Origin: Bradyrhizobium sp. Ce-3
Lineage (GTDB): Bacteria; Pseudomonadota; Alphaproteobacteria; Rhizobiales; Xanthobacteraceae
NCBI RefSeq assembly: GCF_022835695.1
Contig: NZ_BQUV01000001.1
Span: forward strand, 1,278,263 to 1,342,262
Length of the DNA: 64,000 nucleotides
Direction: 5' to 3'
Shown piece after piece: positions 9,579 through 17,720 of the stretch. How positions within the stretch are numbered: the stretch's first letter is position 1; each line of letters starts with the position of its first letter. The translations under genes were made by a program, and so were the position numbers. The notes beneath the pieces were generated by a model that was given only the letters and a program-made list of their open reading frames with translations, was not told the origin of the DNA and ran no database searches.

Positions 9579-9606
9579 CGTCGTCCCGGCGAAAGCCGGG
9601 ACGACG
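9579..9606. repeat. REP-like perfect hairpin with GAAA loop
   Basis: CGTCGTCCCGGC-GAAA-GCCGGGACGACG is a perfect inverted repeat with 12-bp arms and a GAAA tetraloop. It lies between the promoter side of the aldo/keto reductase gene and the 3' end of the aldehyde dehydrogenase gene. It could also act as the transcription end of the latter. This arrangement is typical of REP elements. Confidence 0.8.
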
Positions 9607-9686
9607 CCTGTTATGCGGCGCATTCACGCAAAACCCCGTCAGCGCGGTTCCTCCGATCCGCGCCCGTGTTGCCGCGTTACGCGCGG

Positions 9687-11174
9687 TCACACGTTGAGAT
9701 TCATCCACACTGCCTTCGGCTCGGTGAAATTGTCGAGCGCGGCAGTGCCGTGTTCGCGGCCCAGGCCGGAGTCGCGCTCGCCGCCCCACGGCAGCCGCAC
9801 GTCGGTGTAGCCATAGGTGTTGATCCACACCGTGCCGGCGCGGGCCTTCTTGGCGAAACGCTGCACGCGGCCCATATCGGCGCTCCAGACGCCGGCGGCG
9901 AGGCTGTAGGCGGTGCCGTTGGCGATGCGCAGCGCGTCGGCCTCGTCCTTGAACTTGATCACGCTGACGACGGGACCGAAGATCTCCTCCTGCGAGATCC
10001 GCATCTCGTGCGCGACATTGGCGAATACCGCGGGGCTGATGAAGTAGCCGCGATCGCCGACGCGTGCGCCGCCGGTGGCGAGCCGCGCGCCCTCGTTCCT
10101 GCCGATCTCGACATAGTCGAGGATCGAGCGCATCTGCTTCTCGGAGATCACCGGCCCGAGCGCGGTGGCGCGATCGGCGGGATCGCCGATGCGCAGGCTC
10201 TCTGCGCGGGCGACCAGGCGCTCGACCACCTCGTCATAGGCCTTCTCCTGCACCAGCACGCGCGAGCCGGCCGAGCAGACCTGCCCGGCATTGAAGAAGA
10301 TGCCGGCGGCCGCGGCCTTGGCGGCGGCTTCGAGATTGGCATCGTCGAAGATCACATTGGCGGACTTGCCGCCGAGCTCGAGCGAGACGCGTTTGAAGTT
10401 GCCGGCAGCGCCCTTCATGATGCCGCGGCCGACGCCGGGCGAGCCGGTGAAGGTGACCTTGTCGACATCGGGGTGATTGACCAGCGCGTCGCCGACGACG
10501 CGGCCAGGTCCGGTCACGATGTTGAGCACGCCCTTCGGCAGCCCGGCCTCGAGCGCGAGCTCGCCGATCCGCAGCGCCGACAGCGAGGTCAGCTCGGCCG
10601 GCTTCATCACGATCGTGCAGCCGCAGGCCAGCGCCGGCGCGAGCTTCCACATGCCGATCATCAGCGGGAAATTCCACGGTACGATCGCGGCAACCACGCC
10701 GACCGGCTCGCGCACCGTGTAGGTCAGCGCGTCGTCGCGCGTCGAGACCACATCGCCGCTGATCTTGTCGGCCCAACCGGCGTAATAGGTCAGCGTGTCG
10801 ACGGCCGCCGGAAAATCCTGGCGCAGCACGCCCGCGATCGGCTTGCCGGCATCGAGACTTTCCAGCGCCACGATCTCGTCGGCATGCTGCTTCAGCAGCT
10901 CGGCCCATTTCAACAGGATGTGGCCGCGCTCGGCGGCGCGCATGGTGCGCCAAGGGCCTTCGAAGGCGCGGCGCGCGGCAGCGACCGCACGGTCGACATC
11001 GGCTTCGTTGCCTTCGGCGACGACAGCGATCACCTGCTCGGTGGCGGGGTTGAGGGACTTGAAGGTTTTACCGGACAGCGAGCGGACGCGGGCGCCGTCG
11101 ATCAGCAGCAATTCGTCCCGGATGGTCGCGGGGCGGCTGAAATCGCGCTCATAGTCATATGCAACCGACATCAT
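9687..11174 (-). CDS. NAD(P)-dependent aldehyde dehydrogenase
   Basis: A 495-residue ALDH-superfamily enzyme that oxidises an aldehyde to its acid. IVPWNFPLMIGMWKLAPALACG contains the catalytic Asn. TFTGSPGVGRGIM is the cofactor loop. LELGGKSANVIFDDANL carries the general base Glu, and FFNAGQVCSAGSRVLVQEKAYDE the nucleophilic Cys. Length is standard. The start has an ideal AGGAGG six bases upstream. The gene is transcribed divergently from a ModE-like regulator across about 105 bp that contain an 18-bp perfect palindrome, so control by that regulator is likely. The sequence resembles betaine-aldehyde and phenylacetaldehyde dehydrogenases; the true substrate is not known. Confidence 0.9.
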   Translation of the reverse strand: MMSVAYDYERDFSRPATIRDELLLIDGARVRSLSGKTFKSLNPATEQVIAVVAEGNEADVDRAVAAARRAFEGPWRTMRAAERGHILLKWAELLKQHADEIVALESLDAGKPIAGVLRQDFPAAVDTLTYYAGWADKISGDVVSTRDDALTYTVREPVGVVAAIVPWNFPLMIGMWKLAPALACGCTIVMKPAELTSLSALRIGELALEAGLPKGVLNIVTGPGRVVGDALVNHPDVDKVTFTGSPGVGRGIMKGAAGNFKRVSLELGGKSANVIFDDANLEAAAKAAAAGIFFNAGQVCSAGSRVLVQEKAYDEVVERLVARAESLRIGDPADRATALGPVISEKQMRSILDYVEIGRNEGARLATGGARVGDRGYFISPAVFANVAHEMRISQEEIFGPVVSVIKFKDEADALRIANGTAYSLAAGVWSADMGRVQRFAKKARAGTVWINTYGYTDVRLPWGGERDSGLGREHGTAALDNFTEPKAVWMNLNV

Positions 11175-11257
11175 ATTTCCTCCTGGTGTTGCCCTTAAAC
11201 CTAAGAGGCTTTCATGCGCAGTAAATATGATATCTTGTGCCTATTGGCATACCAGGA

Positions 11258-11275
11258 TATGAAGTCGACTTCATA
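11258..11275. promoter_or_regulatory. Perfect 18-bp palindrome, candidate operator
   Basis: TATGAAGTC-GACTTCATA is a perfect palindrome that ends four bases before the GTG start of the regulator gene and lies about 84 bp upstream of the divergent aldehyde dehydrogenase gene. This position suits autoregulation, with the regulator covering its own ribosome binding region. Confidence 0.6.
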
Positions 11276-11279
11276 AGCG

Positions 11280-12374
11280 GTGACCACGATGCTGCAGATC
11301 GAGATCGAGACCGTCTGGCGCTTTCGGAAAGAGAACTCACCGCAGACCGCGGTCGTGATGCTCGGCATCCTCAACGAGATCAGGAAGACCGGGAAGATCA
11401 CCAGCGCCGCCAGCGACGCGCATCTGTCCTATCGCCATGTCTGGAACCTGATCGAGCAATGGTCCGCGTTCTTCGGCGTGCCGCTGGTGGAGACGCAGCG
11501 CGGCAAGGGCTCGAAGCTGACGCCGTTCGGCGAGAAATTGGTGTGGGCCGGCGAGCGCATGCAGGCACGGCTCGGCCTGCAGCTCGAGAACCTCGCGCAG
11601 GAACTGGTCACCGAGATCAAGCCGTTCCTCGAGCAGCGGCCGCAGGTGATCCGGGTCCATGCCAGCCACGGCTTTGCGGTGTCGAAGCTGCGCGAGTTCC
11701 TCGATCGCGCCGGCGGTGTCGGCGTCGATCTGCGCTATGTCTCGAACCAGAACTCGCTGGTGTCGCTGGCGCAGGGCGCCTGCGATCTCTCCGGCGTGCA
11801 TCTGCCGCGCGGCGAGTTGCGGGCGCAGGGCATCAAGGCCTGCCGCGAATGGCTCGATCCGCGCGAGGACCGCGTGATCAATTTCGTCACCCGCGAGATG
11901 GGCCTGATGGTCAAGCGCGGCAACCCGCTGAAGATCACGACGCTGAAGGATCTGGTTGAGCGCAAGGCCCGCTTCGTCAACCGCGACCATGATTCCGGCA
12001 CGCGGCTGCTGTTCGATCAGTTGCTGGCGCTGCACAAGATTCCGCAAAGCCGGATCAACGGCGCCCAGCAGATGGAGTTCACCCACGCCGCGGTCGCCGC
12101 CTATGTCGCGAGCGGCATGGCGGATGCGAGCTTCGGCGTCGAGGCTGCCGCGCGGCAGTTCGGCCTCGATTTCATCCGCCTGCTGACGGAAGATTACTTC
12201 TTCGTCTGCAAGCGCGCGTTCCTGGAAACCGAACCGATGCAGCGCGTGCTCGACATCATGAAGAGCAGCGAGTTTCACAAGGCGGTGGGCGCCCTTCCTG
12301 GCTATGTCGCCTCGCACACCGGCGCCGTCAGCGGCGTGAAGGAGTTTCTCGAGAAGCTGCATTCCGACCGCTGA
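11280..12374 (+). CDS. ModE-like HTH regulator with periplasmic-binding-protein domain
   Basis: A 364-residue two-domain regulator. Residues 20-90 form a winged helix of the ModE/LysR N-terminal type (ILNEIRKTGKITSAASDAHLSYRHVWNLIE, then GSKLTPFGEKLV). Residues 120-350 resemble the PBP-like domain of molybdate-binding-protein regulators (VIRVHASHGFAVSKLREFL, NRDHDSGTRLLFDQLL, GMADASFGVEAAARQFGL). Such proteins sense a small ligand in the cytosol and switch a neighbouring operon. The start is GTG at 11280 with an ATG three codons on. It is divergent from the aldehyde dehydrogenase gene, its likely target. The ligand is not evident; an oxyanion or a small organic acid is possible. Confidence 0.82.
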   Translation: MTTMLQIEIETVWRFRKENSPQTAVVMLGILNEIRKTGKITSAASDAHLSYRHVWNLIEQWSAFFGVPLVETQRGKGSKLTPFGEKLVWAGERMQARLGLQLENLAQELVTEIKPFLEQRPQVIRVHASHGFAVSKLREFLDRAGGVGVDLRYVSNQNSLVSLAQGACDLSGVHLPRGELRAQGIKACREWLDPREDRVINFVTREMGLMVKRGNPLKITTLKDLVERKARFVNRDHDSGTRLLFDQLLALHKIPQSRINGAQQMEFTHAAVAAYVASGMADASFGVEAAARQFGLDFIRLLTEDYFFVCKRAFLETEPMQRVLDIMKSSEFHKAVGALPGYVASHTGAVSGVKEFLEKLHSDR

Positions 12375-12417
12375 GCAGCCCCGCAAGACGGCGGCTGGAC
12401 TCGCCGCGATCCGCTGC

Positions 12418-12439
12418 GCTATATTTGAGATTATATAGC
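12418..12439. promoter_or_regulatory. AT-rich inverted repeat upstream of amidotransferase gene
   Basis: GCTATAT-N8-ATATAGC sits 20 bp before the start codon of the next gene in an AT-rich patch that stands out from the GC-rich surroundings. It could be a repressor operator overlapping a -10 region. Confidence 0.4.
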
Positions 12440-12459
12440 GAAAACACTGGACGTTGCCG

Positions 12460-13197
12460 ATGCGACCACCGCGCTCCGCCATTGCCATCCGCCATGTGGC
12501 GTTCGAGGATCTCGGGCTGCTGGCCCCGATCATGGAGCGCGCCGGCTGGAGCGTGTCGTTCTGCGATGCGCCGGTCGACGACCTCTCCGATCGCGCGGTC
12601 AGGGATGCGGACCTGCTGATCGTGCTGGGCGGCCCGATCGGGGTCTACGAGACCGAGACCTATCCGTTTCTTTCGACCGAGATCGCGCTGCTGGAGCAGC
12701 GGCTGCGCCGCGGACTGCCGACGCTCGGCATCTGCCTCGGCGCGCAGCTGATGGCGCAGGCGCTCGGCGGCCGCGTGTTCCCGGGCAAGGTCAAGGAGAT
12801 CGGCTGGGGCCCGGTCGAACTGACGGCGGACGGCAAATCATCCTGCCTGCGCAACCTGCACAGCAAAGTGCTGCACTGGCACGGCGACACGTTCGACCTG
12901 CCGAGCGATGCGGTGCGGCTGGCGTCGAATGCCAATTACGAGAACCAGGCCTTCGCCTGGGGCCGCAACGCGCTGGCGCTGCAATTCCATCTCGAAGCCG
13001 ATCCGCGGCAGCTCGAGGAATGGTATGTCGGCCACGCCGCCGAACTGTCGGCGGCGAAAATTGCGATCCCCGAACTGCGCGCAGCGACGCAGGCGCTGGC
13101 GAGGCCGGTCGCTGCGCAAGCCGAGCAGGTGTTCGGGGACTGGCTGTTGTCGATCGCACCAGGCGACAGCGTGCTTCGTTCCAGCGCGGGATCGTGA
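12460..13197 (+). CDS. Class I glutamine amidotransferase-like protein
   Basis: A stand-alone type 1 GATase domain of about 245 residues, the GMP-synthase (glutamine-hydrolysing)-like family that includes gamma-glutamyl hydrolases. The nucleophile Cys lies in LGICLGAQLMAQALGG and the His-x-Glu pair in QFHLEADPRQLEEW. The oxyanion segment LLIVLGGPIGVYE precedes them, and LHWHGDTFDLP is the typical middle motif. The frame is open from a TTG at 12454; ATG 12460 is preferred. No strong ribosome binding site is seen. No synthetase subunit is adjacent, so the partner and product are unknown. Confidence 0.85.
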   Translation: MRPPRSAIAIRHVAFEDLGLLAPIMERAGWSVSFCDAPVDDLSDRAVRDADLLIVLGGPIGVYETETYPFLSTEIALLEQRLRRGLPTLGICLGAQLMAQALGGRVFPGKVKEIGWGPVELTADGKSSCLRNLHSKVLHWHGDTFDLPSDAVRLASNANYENQAFAWGRNALALQFHLEADPRQLEEWYVGHAAELSAAKIAIPELRAATQALARPVAAQAEQVFGDWLLSIAPGDSVLRSSAGS

Positions 13198-13246
13198 GCC
13201 ACCGAGCTTCGCTGCCGGCTATCGCAATCAGGAGCTCGCACCCGGC

Positions 13247-13684
13247 CTATTTGCCCGCATTCACCGCATAGCTGCCGGGCCCAAAGCTTGCGATCATCGC
13301 GAGCGCACCGAGCAGGCCGAGGTTCTTCAGGAAGTTGATGGTCTGGGTCACGACCTGCGCTTCCGGTGCGGCCCAGAAATTGTGGAACATCAGCGTCGCC
13401 GCGATCGTGAACAGGAACAGGATCACGGCGGCGGGCCGTGCGAACAGGCCGAGCACGAGCGCAATGCCGCAGCCGAGCTCGACCGCCATCGCACCGCCCG
13501 CGAGCACGGCGCCGAGGCCGTCGGCCGCGCCGAGGCGCGCAGCGGTTGCCGAGAACGCCATCGCCTTGCCGATGCCGCTGTAGAGGAACAGCGGCGCTAT
13601 CGCCAGCCGAGCAAACAGCAACACCAGCGAATCCGGCAGTCGCGCCGCACCGCTATCCGCGGCGGCATGGATGGAGCTGGACAT
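13247..13684 (-). CDS. DoxX family membrane protein
   Basis: A 145-residue integral membrane protein with four hydrophobic segments and the family pattern LVLLFARLAIAPLFLYSGIGKAM at the first helix, then GAMAVELGCGIALVLGL and PAAVILFLFTIAATLMFHNFW. DoxX-like proteins often accompany redox or aromatic-degradation enzymes, but their role is poorly defined. Its ATG overlaps the TGA of the upstream dioxygenase gene (TGATG), which indicates translational coupling. It is therefore the last gene of the resorcylate-type operon. Confidence 0.82.
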   Translation of the reverse strand: MSSSIHAAADSGAARLPDSLVLLFARLAIAPLFLYSGIGKAMAFSATAARLGAADGLGAVLAGGAMAVELGCGIALVLGLFARPAAVILFLFTIAATLMFHNFWAAPEAQVVTQTINFLKNLGLLGALAMIASFGPGSYAVNAGK

Positions 13685-14571
13685 CAGAGGTTTCCTTTCG
13701 TCGAAATCGTCAATCGATCTGATGGCACGGCGTGGCCGAGCGGCTTCAGGCCAAACCGGTATGTGAGGGAGCGCTGCGGTTGTCCGGAGCGGTCATCGCG
13801 GGGAAAATTCGCGATCAGCGAGTTCTTGACGCCGAACACCGCATCGGAATCGAGGTACGGGCTTTCGGCATCGAAGATGTGGGTGATCAGCGTCTCGTGG
13901 CCGTCGGCGGCGATCATGAAGTGGACATGCGCCGGGCGGTACGGGTGCCGGCCGAGCGCCTGCAGCATCTCGCCGACCGGACCGTCATGCGGGATCGGAT
14001 AGTAGGCCGGCATGATCGAGGTGAAGGAAAACCGCCCTTCGCGGTCGGTCCGGAACCGCGCCCGCATCACGAGCGATTGCAGGCCGGGCTGCTGCACATC
14101 GTAATAGCCGTCATCGTCGGCATGCCACACGTCGACGGTTGCGTTCGCCAGCGGCCGGCCATCGGGCGAGCAAACAACGCCGTTCACATCGAGCCGCTCA
14201 CCTTCGATGCCGCCGGAAATGTCGGCGCCGGACGGCAACTCAGGTGCGGCGGCAACGAAGAACGGTCCCAGCACGGTGGTCTCGGTCGCGCCCTCAGGCA
14301 TCCGGTGGTTGATCGCATCGACCAGCATCGAGACGCCGAGTGTGTCGGACAGCAGGATGAACTCCTGCCGCTTGTCGCTGCACGTCTGTCCGGTCCGGGT
14401 CAGGACATCGATCGCGGCGTTCCATTCGTCGAAGCCGAGCTCGACGTCGCGGACGAAGTCATGCAGGTGACGCACCAGGCTGGTCATGACGGCCCTGAGG
14501 CGCGCATCCTTTGCCTGCGCCATGCTGTCGATCACCGCCTCGGTGATGTTGTGCTCGTCGAAATCACGCAT
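13684..14571 (-). CDS. Intradiol ring-cleavage dioxygenase, hydroxyquinol 1,2-dioxygenase type
   Basis: A 295-residue non-haem Fe(III) enzyme. The N-terminal dioxygenase segment contains TGQTCSDKRQEFILLSDTLGVSMLVD and ATETTVLGPFFV. Iron ligands are expected at Tyr in DDDGYYDVQQ, Tyr in YYPIPHDGPVG and the two His of RPAHVHFMI. This arrangement and length fit hydroxyquinol 1,2-dioxygenase, which opens 1,2,4-trihydroxybenzene to maleylacetate, better than catechol dioxygenase. The same-strand genes upstream encode a transporter and a resorcylate-type decarboxylase, which would supply resorcinol for conversion to hydroxyquinol. A relative lies at 24086-25000. Confidence 0.87.
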   Translation of the reverse strand: MRDFDEHNITEAVIDSMAQAKDARLRAVMTSLVRHLHDFVRDVELGFDEWNAAIDVLTRTGQTCSDKRQEFILLSDTLGVSMLVDAINHRMPEGATETTVLGPFFVAAAPELPSGADISGGIEGERLDVNGVVCSPDGRPLANATVDVWHADDDGYYDVQQPGLQSLVMRARFRTDREGRFSFTSIMPAYYPIPHDGPVGEMLQALGRHPYRPAHVHFMIAADGHETLITHIFDAESPYLDSDAVFGVKNSLIANFPRDDRSGQPQRSLTYRFGLKPLGHAVPSDRLTISTKGNL

Positions 14572-14580
14572 GATGAAGCA

Positions 14581-15939
14581 TCACTCCGCAGGCGCCGCGT
14601 CGACGGCCGCGGGCCGGACCGCAGCAGCCAGTCCGAGCGAGCCGATCGCAAACGCGCCGGTGATCGCGGCACCGCCGATCACCCAGAACACGATGTCGGG
14701 CCCGCCGGTCACCTGCTGCAGCAGTCCGATCACATAGGGCCCGAGGATGGCGCCGACCCGGCCGACGCCCAATTCCATGCCGACGCCGCTGGCGCGCAGC
14801 AGGGTCTCGTACGAGCCGGCGGTGAAGTTGTTCAGCACGTGCTGGGCGCCGATGATGCAGAACCCGGCGATCGCGACGATCGCCAGATTGACGCCGTGAC
14901 CGCTGACGAACACCAGCGCCAGCACCGCGATGCCGCCGGCGAGCCACCATGTGGCGAGGTAGCGCGGCGTCAGCGACATCCTGCGGTCGGCCAGCATCGC
15001 GAGCGTCAGCCCGCCGACGAACGACATCGCCTGCATCAGCGCGCCGAAGCCGAACGAGGCCGCAAACGTCTCGCCGCGCTTCTGCATCACGGTCGGGATC
15101 CAGCCGGTCAGGCCGAAGATCGCGAACAGGCTGAGGAATGCGGTGATCCAGATCGTCAGCGAGACGCGGCGATAGCGCGGGCTGAGCAGCGCCGCGATCG
15201 GGCTCGGCACGCTGCCGGCATCTGCGGAGACGAAGCTTGCGTTGCGATAGACGGCGGCCCGTTCCGGGCGAAGCCGAGCCAGCAATGCGCGCAGCTCTTC
15301 GGTGCGGCGCCGCGCCGCCAGGAATTGCGGGCTTTCGGGTAGCACCGCGTGCGCGACGAAGGTGAGCGGGATCGACAGCGCGCCGAGGTAATAGAGGATC
15401 TGCCAGCCGTAATGCGGCGTCAGATAGACGCCGACGAGCCCGGCACAGACGCCGCCGAGCGACCAGCCCAGCGTCACGCCCCACAATGAGAACGCGTTGC
15501 TGACCCGGCGCGGCGCCAGTTCGTTGACGAAGGTCGTGCCCAGCGGCAGCAGCACGCCGAGACCGAGGCCGGTCGCGAAGCGCAGCGCGCAGAAGCTCCA
15601 GAAGTCGTTGGCGACCGTGGCGGTCAGCAGCGTGAAGACGTTGACGACCCAGAGCCCGGCCAGCAGCGTGCCACGCCGGCCAAGCCGGTCGGCGACCGAG
15701 CCGTGACCGACCGCGCCGAACAGGAACCCGACCAGTCCCGAGCTCACCAGCAGCCCCGCCTGGCTCGGCGACAACCCCCAGGGCTTTGCCACGTAGTGGA
15801 TGACGTAGGCCGGATTGAACGTGTCATAACCATCGAACAGCGTGATGAGCGTGATCAGGATGCCGAGCATGATGTGCAACCGTCCGACGGCCGCATTCGA
15901 CAGTTCCTCATGCACGTCGATGTCAGGCGAAGTGCTCAC
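14581..15939 (-). CDS. MFS aromatic-acid:proton symporter (AAHS-like)
   Basis: A twelve-helix MFS carrier of about 452 residues. The frame opens at 16143, but the good site GGGAGGAAAC precedes a GTG at 15939, from which the protein starts MSTSPDIDVHEELSNA. Family marks are TLFDGYDTFNPAYVIHYVA in helix 1, HGSVADRLGRRGTLLAGLWV in the 2-3 loop and FATGLGLGVLLPLGTTFVNELAPRR. The D-G-Y-D motif in helix 1 is typical of PcaK/BenK-type aromatic acid importers. Within this operon it most likely imports the dihydroxybenzoate substrate of the decarboxylase. Confidence 0.86.
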   Translation of the reverse strand: MSTSPDIDVHEELSNAAVGRLHIMLGILITLITLFDGYDTFNPAYVIHYVAKPWGLSPSQAGLLVSSGLVGFLFGAVGHGSVADRLGRRGTLLAGLWVVNVFTLLTATVANDFWSFCALRFATGLGLGVLLPLGTTFVNELAPRRVSNAFSLWGVTLGWSLGGVCAGLVGVYLTPHYGWQILYYLGALSIPLTFVAHAVLPESPQFLAARRRTEELRALLARLRPERAAVYRNASFVSADAGSVPSPIAALLSPRYRRVSLTIWITAFLSLFAIFGLTGWIPTVMQKRGETFAASFGFGALMQAMSFVGGLTLAMLADRRMSLTPRYLATWWLAGGIAVLALVFVSGHGVNLAIVAIAGFCIIGAQHVLNNFTAGSYETLLRASGVGMELGVGRVGAILGPYVIGLLQQVTGGPDIVFWVIGGAAITGAFAIGSLGLAAAVRPAAVDAAPAE

Positions 15940-16000
15940 GGTTTCCTCCCTTGCAACAAATGATGCGCCCCGCTCTGCGGCAGGTTTGCGCGGCATGTCG

Positions 16001-16975
16001 TTAGAGCTTGAACAGGCTGCGGGCGTTGTCGCGGCCGATCTTGATGCGGTCGCCTTCGGCGATCGTCGCGGTGTCGAACCATGCGGCGGCGTGATCGATG
16101 TTCTCGAACGGCCAATCGGCCGAGAACAGGATGCGGTCGGCACCGATCTCCAGCATTGCGTCGATCAGCGTCTGGGTGCGGAAATTGCCTGAGGTCGTGA
16201 TGTAGAAATTTTCCCGGAAGTAATCAGCGATCTTGCGCTTCGCGGGATAGACGTTCTGCGCGCGCATCCACTTGTTGTGGTTGTCGACCCGCCACATCGA
16301 ATAGGGCAGGCCCTCGCCCATATGGCCGATGACGATCTGCAGCCGCGGATGGGCATCGAACAGGCCCGAACCCATCAGGCGCAGCGCATGCACCGCGGTC
16401 TCCTGACCGAACGCCCAGGTCGGCCCCATCAGCCAGCGATGACCCTCGTAGATCGCGGCGTCCTTCGCCAGCGGATTGCGCGGGTGCAGATAGAAGGGAA
16501 CGTCGAGCCGCTCGACCTCGGACCAGAACGGCCAGAACTCCTTGCGATCATAGTAGACGGCGCCGTCGTGGCCTTCGACTTCGCTGAAGCCGTTGACCAG
16601 TGCGCCACGGAATTTCAAGGCGCTGACGCAGCGGTCGAGCTCGCGCGCGGCGGCTTCCGGATCCTGCATCGGCAGTGCGGCGAGGCCCTGGAAGCGCTGC
16701 GGCCGGCGCGCGACCTGCTCGGCCAGGAAGTCATTGGCGCGGCGCGCCAGCTCCAGCGCGCGGTTGCGATCAGGAATGGCCTGGATCGCCGGCGCGTTGA
16801 GCGACAGCAGCATCAGCTCGATGCCGTGCGCATCCATCTCGGCGAGACGGCGGTGCTGGATGTCGAGCAGCCGGGCCTTGAGCTCGACCCAGTCGTCGGC
16901 CGGCGAGAAGCCGGCGCTGTCCCGCACGGTCTCTTCGATGGCGAAGTGCTCCTCCAGCGCGATCTTGCCCTGCAT
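16001..16975 (-). CDS. Gamma-resorcylate (2,6-dihydroxybenzoate) decarboxylase-like amidohydrolase
   Basis: An amidohydrolase-superfamily non-oxidative decarboxylase of 324 residues. The start at ATG 16975 follows GGGAGC and gives MQGKIALEEHFAI, the family's usual opening, with the first metal ligand Glu in ALEEHF. Other marks are LDVPFYLHPRNPL, HMGEGLPYSMWR, ENFYITTSGNFRTQTL and the metal Asp in ILFSADWPFEN. From memory the whole chain closely follows the Rhizobium gamma-resorcylate decarboxylase that converts 2,6-dihydroxybenzoate reversibly to resorcinol. It is the first gene of a minus-strand operon with a transporter and a dioxygenase, and is divergent from a MarR regulator. Confidence 0.85.
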   Translation of the reverse strand: MQGKIALEEHFAIEETVRDSAGFSPADDWVELKARLLDIQHRRLAEMDAHGIELMLLSLNAPAIQAIPDRNRALELARRANDFLAEQVARRPQRFQGLAALPMQDPEAAARELDRCVSALKFRGALVNGFSEVEGHDGAVYYDRKEFWPFWSEVERLDVPFYLHPRNPLAKDAAIYEGHRWLMGPTWAFGQETAVHALRLMGSGLFDAHPRLQIVIGHMGEGLPYSMWRVDNHNKWMRAQNVYPAKRKIADYFRENFYITTSGNFRTQTLIDAMLEIGADRILFSADWPFENIDHAAAWFDTATIAEGDRIKIGRDNARSLFKL

Positions 16976-17012
16976 CGGTTGCTCCCTTCGGGCGCCTGCC
17001 CTCGTTTCCGTG

Positions 17013-17049
17013 TTGACAGGACAAGACATCCGGTCCAGATATTTGTCAA
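17013..17049. promoter_or_regulatory. Divergent promoter region with opposed TTGACA boxes
   Basis: TTGACA at 17013-17018 on the plus strand and TTGACA (seen as TGTCAA, 17044-17049) on the minus strand face each other and could serve the MarR gene and the decarboxylase operon. The -10 boxes are poor (about 17 bases on, CAGATA on plus and TCTTGT on minus). The two promoters would overlap almost completely, so only one side could fire at a time. Confidence 0.45.
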
Positions 17050-17055
17050 TGAGAA

Positions 17056-17086
17056 AGTTGCAAATGCAAATGATTGGAATGCAACT
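17056..17086. promoter_or_regulatory. Inverted repeat, candidate MarR operator
   Basis: AGTTGCA-N17-TGCAACT lies between the divergent -35 boxes and the MarR start codon, with an internal GCAAATGCAAATG direct repeat. MarR proteins usually bind inverted repeats in the divergent promoter they control, so this is the best operator candidate in the region. Confidence 0.45.
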
Positions 17087-17159
17087 GTTGTCGGTGCGAG
17101 GACCGGCGGCTATTCCGGGCGGATGTCTCCCGCCTGGAATCGAGCCCGGACCTAAGCCC

Positions 17160-17702
17160 ATGTACCGATTTTCGAATTCGCTGCCCTATCTGCTCGCGAG
17201 ACTCGGCGTGCGGATGGGCGATTTGTTCGTCCGCGTGATCCGTCACGAGAAGTTGACGCTGCCGATGTATCGCGTGCTCGCCGCGCTGTCCGAGCAGGGA
17301 CATCCGCTGCGGCTCGGTGAAATCGCCGAGCTGACGTCGGCCGACGTCTCGACGCTGTCGCGCATCGTCGCCGACATGAGCCGCGCCGGGCTGCTGACCC
17401 GCGACCGGCCGGAGAACGACCAGCGCAGCCTTCAGGTCGCGCTGACGCCCAAGGGTGCCGAGCTCGCGGCCCGGCTGATGCCGATCGCCCAATATTACGA
17501 GGAGGTCGCGACCGGCGCGATGTCGGCGAAGGAAGCCGCCGAGCTGAAGCGGGTGCTGGTCGAGCTCTACGGGAATCTCGACCGGCTCGAGCAAGAGGTT
17601 GAAGCCGGCCAGATCGTGGTGCCCTCGGCGGCGCAGCCGAAAGAGCCGCGCGAGAAGGTCGAAGGCAACGCCGGCCGCCGGCGCAAAATACCGAGGAAAT
17701 AG
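17160..17702 (+). CDS. MarR family transcriptional regulator
   Basis: A 180-residue winged-helix regulator. The open frame runs far upstream (from 16593) but overlaps the divergent gene; ATG 17160 gives MYRFSNSLPYLLARLGVRMG, a normal MarR N-terminus. The HTH and wing are PLRLGEIAELTSADVSTLSRIVADMSRAGLLTRDRPENDQRSLQVALT, at about residues 55-105. The basic C-terminal tail (NAGRRRKIPRK) is slightly longer than usual. It is divergent from the decarboxylase operon and 18 bases upstream of a flavin monooxygenase gene, so it probably represses both until an aromatic ligand binds. Confidence 0.87.
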   Translation: MYRFSNSLPYLLARLGVRMGDLFVRVIRHEKLTLPMYRVLAALSEQGHPLRLGEIAELTSADVSTLSRIVADMSRAGLLTRDRPENDQRSLQVALTPKGAELAARLMPIAQYYEEVATGAMSAKEAAELKRVLVELYGNLDRLEQEVEAGQIVVPSAAQPKEPREKVEGNAGRRRKIPRK

Positions 17703-17720
17703 CAGCATCGGGGAGACGAC

